Source of the DNA: Bacteroides congonensis
GTDB lineage: Bacteria > Bacteroidota > Bacteroidia > Bacteroidales > Bacteroidaceae
DNA length: 64,000 bases
Reading direction: 5' to 3'
Assembly (NCBI RefSeq): GCF_900130125.1
Contig: NZ_FQXY01000011.1
Span: 496,001-560,000 of the forward strand
Part shown: in pieces, positions 60,315 to 64,000 of the stretch
Layout of the letters: each line of letters begins with the position of its first letter
How positions within the stretch are numbered: the first letter of the stretch is position 1
Notes under the pieces: generated by a model
Told to the model about the DNA's origin: nothing
The model's database searches: none
What the model saw: the letters and a program-made list of their open reading frames with translations, nothing else
Made by a program: the position numbers and the translations under genes

Positions 60315-61331
60315 TTATTCTTTTGCCAGTTTCACCGGACATTCGCCGTTGAGCACCAGTTGTTCGTTTTTCCGTTTCTCCCGTTCGGCTTTCGCTTCTT
60401 TGTCGAATTTCTCGTAAGCATCCACGATACGTTCCACCAGTTTATGGCGCACAATATCTTTCTTGTTCAACTCGACAAAACTGATGCCTTTTACTCCTTT
60501 CAGTATGCGGATAGCCTGCACCAGACCCGAAGTTTGCGAAGCGGGAAGGTCAATCTGTGTCATATCTCCCGTCACAATCATTTTGGTGTTCATACCCATA
60601 CGGGTGAGGAACATTTTAATTTGCTGTGCGGTAGTATTCTGCGCTTCGTCAAGAATCACGACTGCATCATTCAGCGTGCGTCCGCGCATAAAGGCTAACG
60701 GGGCAATCTGTATAATGTTCAATTCCATGTATTCCTTTAACTTGGCGGCGGGTATCATATCTTGAAGGGCATCGTACAAAGGTTGCAGATACGGGTCAAT
60801 CTTATCTTTCATGTCGCCGGGCAGGAAACCGAGTTTTTCTCCGGCTTCTACGGCGGGGCGGCTGAGGATAATCTTCTTGATTTCCTTGTTCTTCAGCGCA
60901 CGCACGGCAAGGGCAATGGCGGTGTAGGTCTTTCCCGAACCTGCCGGGCCGATGGCGAATACCATATCGTTCTTGGCGAATCCTTCCACCAGCTTCAACT
61001 GGTTTTCGCTTCGGGGGATGATAGGCTTTCCCGTGACGCTGAATACAATCACGTTTCCGGTCTGTTCCGCTTGGGGAGCATTCCCTTTTATAATGTCGAT
61101 GATAACTTCTTCTTTCAGTGAATTATATTCGGCACAGTACTTTTCAAGTTTGGTGATGTTTTCTTCGAAGGCGCACATTTCTTCCTCGTCGCCCAGCACT
61201 TTGATGACATTGCCACGGGCAACGATACGTAGCTTCGGATATAAAGCTTTAATTAACTGTATGTTGGCGTTGTTTACACCGTAAAAAATAACAGGATCAA
61301 CATCCTCAAGAACAATCAGTTTCTCTATCAT
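60315..61331 (-). CDS. phoH: PhoH-like ATPase
   Basis: 338 residues. The P-loop is FAIGPAGSGKTYTAIALAVRAL, the Walker B is AVVILDEAQNTTAQQ, and LPGDMKDKIDPYLQPLYDAL and MTQIDLPASQTSGL are hallmarks of PhoH/YbeZ. An N-terminal KH-like domain (ALYPKLRIVARGNVIKVLGDEEE) suggests RNA binding; YbeZ works with the RNase YbeY in rRNA processing. It begins the leftward unit phoH-purC-menG; TAAATTTG at 61358-61365 serves as -7 box. Confidence 0.93.
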   Translation of the reverse strand: MIEKLIVLEDVDPVIFYGVNNANIQLIKALYPKLRIVARGNVIKVLGDEEEMCAFEENITKLEKYCAEYNSLKEEVIIDIIKGNAPQAEQTGNVIVFSVTGKPIIPRSENQLKLVEGFAKNDMVFAIGPAGSGKTYTAIALAVRALKNKEIKKIILSRPAVEAGEKLGFLPGDMKDKIDPYLQPLYDALQDMIPAAKLKEYMELNIIQIAPLAFMRGRTLNDAVVILDEAQNTTAQQIKMFLTRMGMNTKMIVTGDMTQIDLPASQTSGLVQAIRILKGVKGISFVELNKKDIVRHKLVERIVDAYEKFDKEAKAEREKRKNEQLVLNGECPVKLAKE

Positions 61332-61357
61332 TCAATTGTATTAAAGAAAAATTTCTG

Positions 61358-61365
61358 CAAATTTA
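61358..61365 (-). promoter_or_regulatory. -7 element of the phoH operon
   Basis: TAAATTTG on the minus strand fits TAnnTTTG and lies 27 bp before the phoH start codon. Confidence 0.6.
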
Positions 61366-61432
61366 ATGAAACGTTTTGGATTCTCTGATTGTTTGGGGAT
61401 GAATTTTATTGCCTTTTATACTCATTTCCCGA

Positions 61433-62110
61433 TTATCTGGCGGTGATGTGGAAACATCCTTGCTTCAGCTCATATTTGATATAGCATTTCTCCGCTTTCC
61501 GCAAGTCCCTTAAAACCTCTGACAGAACGAGTTTCAGAGTATCTGAGCTGACATCCTGCAAAGGGCGTCCATCTTTATCTTCTACCTTCTTGAAGCGCTT
61601 CCAACTGACATCGAAAGTAGCTCCGAAGCAATGCGCGGAGTTTGCGGAAGCATTTCCGTTCCGGCGGCGGAGACGTTTCACGTCATTTTCCGTACGCAAC
61701 ACCGAAGTGACGATTACTTGATTGGGGTTCAAGCCTTTGGCAGTCAGTGAATCGAGGAAGTTGGAACCAATCGTGTCGAGCAGTGCACTGGCACGGGGAA
61801 CGAGGTAAGGGATGGAGTGTGTCAGTGAATCTACCACATAAAAGTCGTTACTTGTAATATGCTCTAGCTTTTCTTTCATATCTTCGGCAGCGTCACGGTC
61901 GGCAAGCGGACGGATGCCAATCTTCTTGGCTACTTCCAAATGGGCGTCATTCAAATCAGGGAAAGAACGTTTGTAGCTGACTACTCCACGGATATTGCGC
62001 GGCTCGTTCAGTTTCAGCGACATATCTTTCTTTTTGCAACTTGAAGTGAGTGTTGCAAGTCCTATAATCAGCAAAAATGGTGGTAGTAAATGGAGCTTAT
62101 ATATAGTCAT
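61433..62110 (-). CDS. DUF5715-family lipoprotein, M15-peptidase-like
   Basis: 225 residues from the ATG at 62110, preferred because the -7 box TAACTTTG (62128-62135) excludes the ATG at 62158. The lipobox ends SSC. The conserved core VTSVLRTENDVKRLRRRNGNASANSAHCFGATFDV keeps the His-x6-Asp of zinc D-Ala-D-Ala carboxypeptidases (VanY/M15 type), and GCFHITAR near the C-terminus supplies a further His. Thus it may act on peptidoglycan in the periplasm, although no activity of DUF5715 is established to my knowledge. It stands alone with its own promoter. Confidence 0.8.
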   Translation of the reverse strand: MTIYKLHLLPPFLLIIGLATLTSSCKKKDMSLKLNEPRNIRGVVSYKRSFPDLNDAHLEVAKKIGIRPLADRDAAEDMKEKLEHITSNDFYVVDSLTHSIPYLVPRASALLDTIGSNFLDSLTAKGLNPNQVIVTSVLRTENDVKRLRRRNGNASANSAHCFGATFDVSWKRFKKVEDKDGRPLQDVSSDTLKLVLSEVLRDLRKAEKCYIKYELKQGCFHITAR

Positions 62111-62127
62111 TTTGTATTTTTTGCCTG

Positions 62128-62135
62128 CAAAGTTA
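62128..62135 (-). promoter_or_regulatory. -7 element of the DUF5715 gene
   Basis: TAACTTTG on the minus strand fits TAnnTTTG and fixes the start codon at 62110. Confidence 0.6.
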
Positions 62136-62216
62136 TATGAAAACCTTGGAATATACATATGAAATTAAGAAGAATAACGGGGTGACCTTACCCAAAAAGT
62201 TCAAAACGCTACGGAA

Positions 62217-62453
62217 ATGAACTAATTTTAGTGTTTCTAAAACTTAATTGGTAGTATGCAATGATTTAATCCCCGTTATACATAACTTTATTCGTCTGAC
62301 AGTTGTTGAACTTTCGTCTGACATCTGTTGTTTTTTCGTCTAACAACTGTCAGACGAAAAGATAACAGCTATCAGACGAATAACCCCATTAAGCATTAGC
62401 CATAAATCCATTAAGCATTAAAAATAAATCTGCGCAAGCTCGAAATTAGTTCA
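62217..62453. repeat. 237-bp quasi-palindromic element, relative of the 706-bp element
   Basis: It is bounded by a perfect 12-bp inverted repeat ATGAACTAATTT (62217-62228 with 62442-62453). The inner part is a looser palindrome. At its exact centre lie four palindromic units 22 bp apart (62291-62380), followed by two tandem copies of a 22-bp unit starting CATTAAGCATTA (62387-62430). The word CATTAAGCATT also occurs in the 706-bp element (26969-26979). No gene is present. It fills most of the gap between the DUF5715 and flotillin genes (62159-62616). Confidence 0.8.
62291..62380. repeat. Four 22-bp-spaced palindromic units (TTCGTCTGACA type)
   Basis: TTCGTCTGACA-type units start at 62291, 62313 and 62335; their inverted copies end at 62358 and 62380. 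The ACA-nn-TGT cores are centred at 62302.5, 62324.5, 62346.5 and 62368.5, a spacing of exactly 22 bp. The third unit is a 24-bp near-perfect palindrome. A CRISPR is excluded because the units touch each other without spacers. Confidence 0.8.
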
Positions 62454-62557
62454 TAACATAATCGTACGGATTTGATTCATAACCGTACCTGCATGAGCCA
62501 ATATTATTACATATTTTATGTAGTACAAAGAACGTGATGATAGAGGGGAAAAAAATA

Positions 62558-62595
62558 CGCTGATGAGAAAAGTATTTGTTCTTTTCCCATCAGCG
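62558..62595 (-). terminator. Rho-independent terminator of the flotillin gene
   Basis: On the minus strand the stem CGCTGATG-GAAAAG (62581-62595 with 62558-62572, one mismatch) with an 8-base loop is followed by ATTTTTTT. It lies 22 bp past the stop codon. Confidence 0.9.
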
Positions 62596-62616
62596 CATAT
62601 CATTGTTGGAGCAGGA

Positions 62617-64000
62617 TTATTTCTTATCCTTTTTCTCTTCTGTTTTACCGGCAGGTTTTTCTTCCGTTTTGCTTTCCGGATTAATAATGCCTTTCACAGT
62701 TTCACCAATAGGCAACTTATCCAATACTCCAAGACTTGGAGCTACTGTTTTCACCAGCGTATTCAGGAAGTTACTTGTTCCGCCGTTTCCTCCGTCAAAT
62801 ACAGTGATATTTCCTAAGTTCATGTGTTCGAACGCCTTCACCTGTTCTCCGGCAATTTCCTTCCATTGGTCTACCATCTTATATTGGATAGCGATGGCCG
62901 GATTCGATTCAGCCGCTCTTACCATTGCTTCGAAACCTTCTGCTTCGGCAAGTAACGACCGCTTCTTACCTTCCGCTTCTGCTTCCAGTTTCATCTGGAT
63001 AGCTTTTGCTTCCGCTTCCGCTTGTGCTAAAGTTGCTTTTGCACGTGCTTCTGCTTCACGGGTAATCTTTTCTGCGATGGCATTCGCTTGTAGGATAGCC
63101 TCCTGTCTGGCGATTTCAGCAGGTACAATCTTTTCTGCTTTCAAAGAAGATTCCACTTTCCGTGCTTTGGCTTCTTCCACTTCTTTTTGAGCAATTTCGC
63201 GTGCAGTCTGTACGGCAGCTTCCGATTTTGCGGCAGCTTCACCGGCCTGCTTGTCGGCATTAGCTTGTGTTACGGCCAGTTCGGCATTGGATAGGGCTAC
63301 TTCTTTCTGTGCGTCATTTCGTCCGATAGCAGCTTTTTTGGCGGCTTCTGCCTGTTTGATTTCCATGTCGGAATTCAGTTCGGCAACGCGGCTTTCCTTT
63401 TCGGTATTTGCCTGCTCGATTCGGATATTCTTTTCAGCTTCGGCTTTTGCTACCTGCGATTCTTTCTCAGCATTGGCGATAGCTACTTGAGATATTCTGT
63501 CTTTGTCGGCGTTTGCAACAGAGATTTCCTGTTGTTTCTTGGTTTCAGCGATAGCAATATCTTGGTCTTTACGGGTTTCCGCTACTTTCGTTTCGCGTTC
63601 TTTGATTTGGTTCGCGATTTTGATAGCACCCAACTTTTCCTGTTCTTCGATGTTTGCCTGTGCTTCGTTCAATGCTTTACTTTCGGCTTCCTTACCCAGG
63701 TTGACGATATAATTGGCAGCATCGCGAATATCACTGATATTGATATTCATCAGATACAGACCGAACTTGCGGAGTTCCGTATCAATATTATCTTTTACTT
63801 TGGAGAGGAACTTGTCGCGGTCGGAGTTCAACTCTTCAATCGTCATGTCGGCGATAACCAGACGCATCTGACCATAAACTACATCTGTAATCAGGTTTTG
63901 TTTGTCGTCTCTTGTCAATCCGAGCATACGTTCTGCGGCATTCTGCATTACTTCAGGGTCGGTGCTGATGGCCACGGTAATAGTAGTAGGTACGTCAACA
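62617..64000 (-). CDS. Flotillin/SPFH-domain protein, 5' end outside the window
   Basis: At least 461 residues are visible; the frame stays open to base 64000 (VDVPTTITV precedes the GTG at 63975, which is internal). The C-terminal end of the SPFH domain (AERMLGLTRDDKQNLITDVVYGQMRLVIADM) is followed by a long coiled coil of flotillin type, rich in Ala, Glu and Lys with EAESKALNEAQANIEEQEK and repeated AEAEAKAIQ segments. Flotillins scaffold membrane microdomains; the missing N-terminus should hold the membrane hairpin. The C-terminal 40 residues are lysine/glutamate-rich. It is read leftward and ends at a strong terminator. Confidence 0.9.
   Translation of the reverse strand, partial: VDVPTTITVAISTDPEVMQNAAERMLGLTRDDKQNLITDVVYGQMRLVIADMTIEELNSDRDKFLSKVKDNIDTELRKFGLYLMNINISDIRDAANYIVNLGKEAESKALNEAQANIEEQEKLGAIKIANQIKERETKVAETRKDQDIAIAETKKQQEISVANADKDRISQVAIANAEKESQVAKAEAEKNIRIEQANTEKESRVAELNSDMEIKQAEAAKKAAIGRNDAQKEVALSNAELAVTQANADKQAGEAAAKSEAAVQTAREIAQKEVEEAKARKVESSLKAEKIVPAEIARQEAILQANAIAEKITREAEARAKATLAQAEAEAKAIQMKLEAEAEGKKRSLLAEAEGFEAMVRAAESNPAIAIQYKMVDQWKEIAGEQVKAFEHMNLGNITVFDGGNGGTSNFLNTLVKTVAPSLGVLDKLPIGETVKGIINPESKTEEKPAGKTEEKKDKK

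Noticed and set aside
62291..62430. A small CRISPR or plain tandem satellite.
   Set aside because: The units change orientation across the centre and the array lies exactly in the middle of an inverted-repeat element; a simple satellite would not do this.

Overview
This window comes from a Bacteroides chromosome, probably the B. thetaiotaomicron/ovatus/xylanisolvens group. The evidence is the SusC/SusD pair, the one-protein hybrid two-component sensor, the fimbrillin-family lipoproteins, the fused LpxC-FabZ, and many promoters with the Bacteroidetes -7 box TAnnTTTG. Several of these boxes lie across the longest possible start codon, so they decide which start is used. No rRNA, tRNA, prophage, transposase or CRISPR array was seen.

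Bases 1-23,400 are a pectin / rhamnogalacturonan utilization locus. A rightward unit (three fimbrillin-like surface proteins, a CE12-type acetylesterase and an unknown secreted protein) ends at a strong hairpin at 5.4 kb. Two small DUF3791-like proteins follow. Then come leftward SusD and SusC, an SGNH/SASA esterase, a GH2 enzyme and the hybrid sensor-regulator. Divergent from the regulator are a GH28, a PL9-like lyase and a small lipoprotein. The upstream regions of susC, the GH2 gene and the GH28 gene share one layout of GTAC-containing sites, with a GTAC exactly 35 bp before the -7 TTTG in all three. I infer that this is the operator of the hybrid regulator.

Bases 23,400-29,560 are an accessory strip: two AAA-type ATPases, a 706-bp quasi-palindromic non-coding element, a rod-like structured RNA candidate, a small membrane protein, a lone MNT-type nucleotidyltransferase, a phosphoglycolate phosphatase-like HAD enzyme, and a toxin-antitoxin pair whose toxin is cut short. 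Bases 29,587-34,595 return to pectin work (GH43, DUF4861, GH28), each gene with its own promoter and terminator or repeat.

From 34.9 kb to the end the genes are mostly housekeeping. They are fabI-gldB-rsmI, a membrane protein with a decayed Nudix-like domain, a dipeptidyl peptidase followed by lipA, a BlaI/BlaR-like pair, and a long leftward run purM-prfA-pyrF-HD-lpxD-lpxC/fabZ-lpxA-PRiA4-miaA. A second leftward run is phoH-purC-ubiE/menG-aroE-hydrolase-TPM-(toxin-antitoxin)-lemA, followed by a DUF5715 lipoprotein and a 5'-truncated flotillin.

The most unusual structures are two non-coding elements, at 26480-27185 and 62217-62453. Both have long imperfect inverted repeats, and at the exact or near-exact centre both carry four palindromes spaced exactly 22 bp apart. 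They also share the word CATTAAGCATT. They look like members of one undescribed repeat family.
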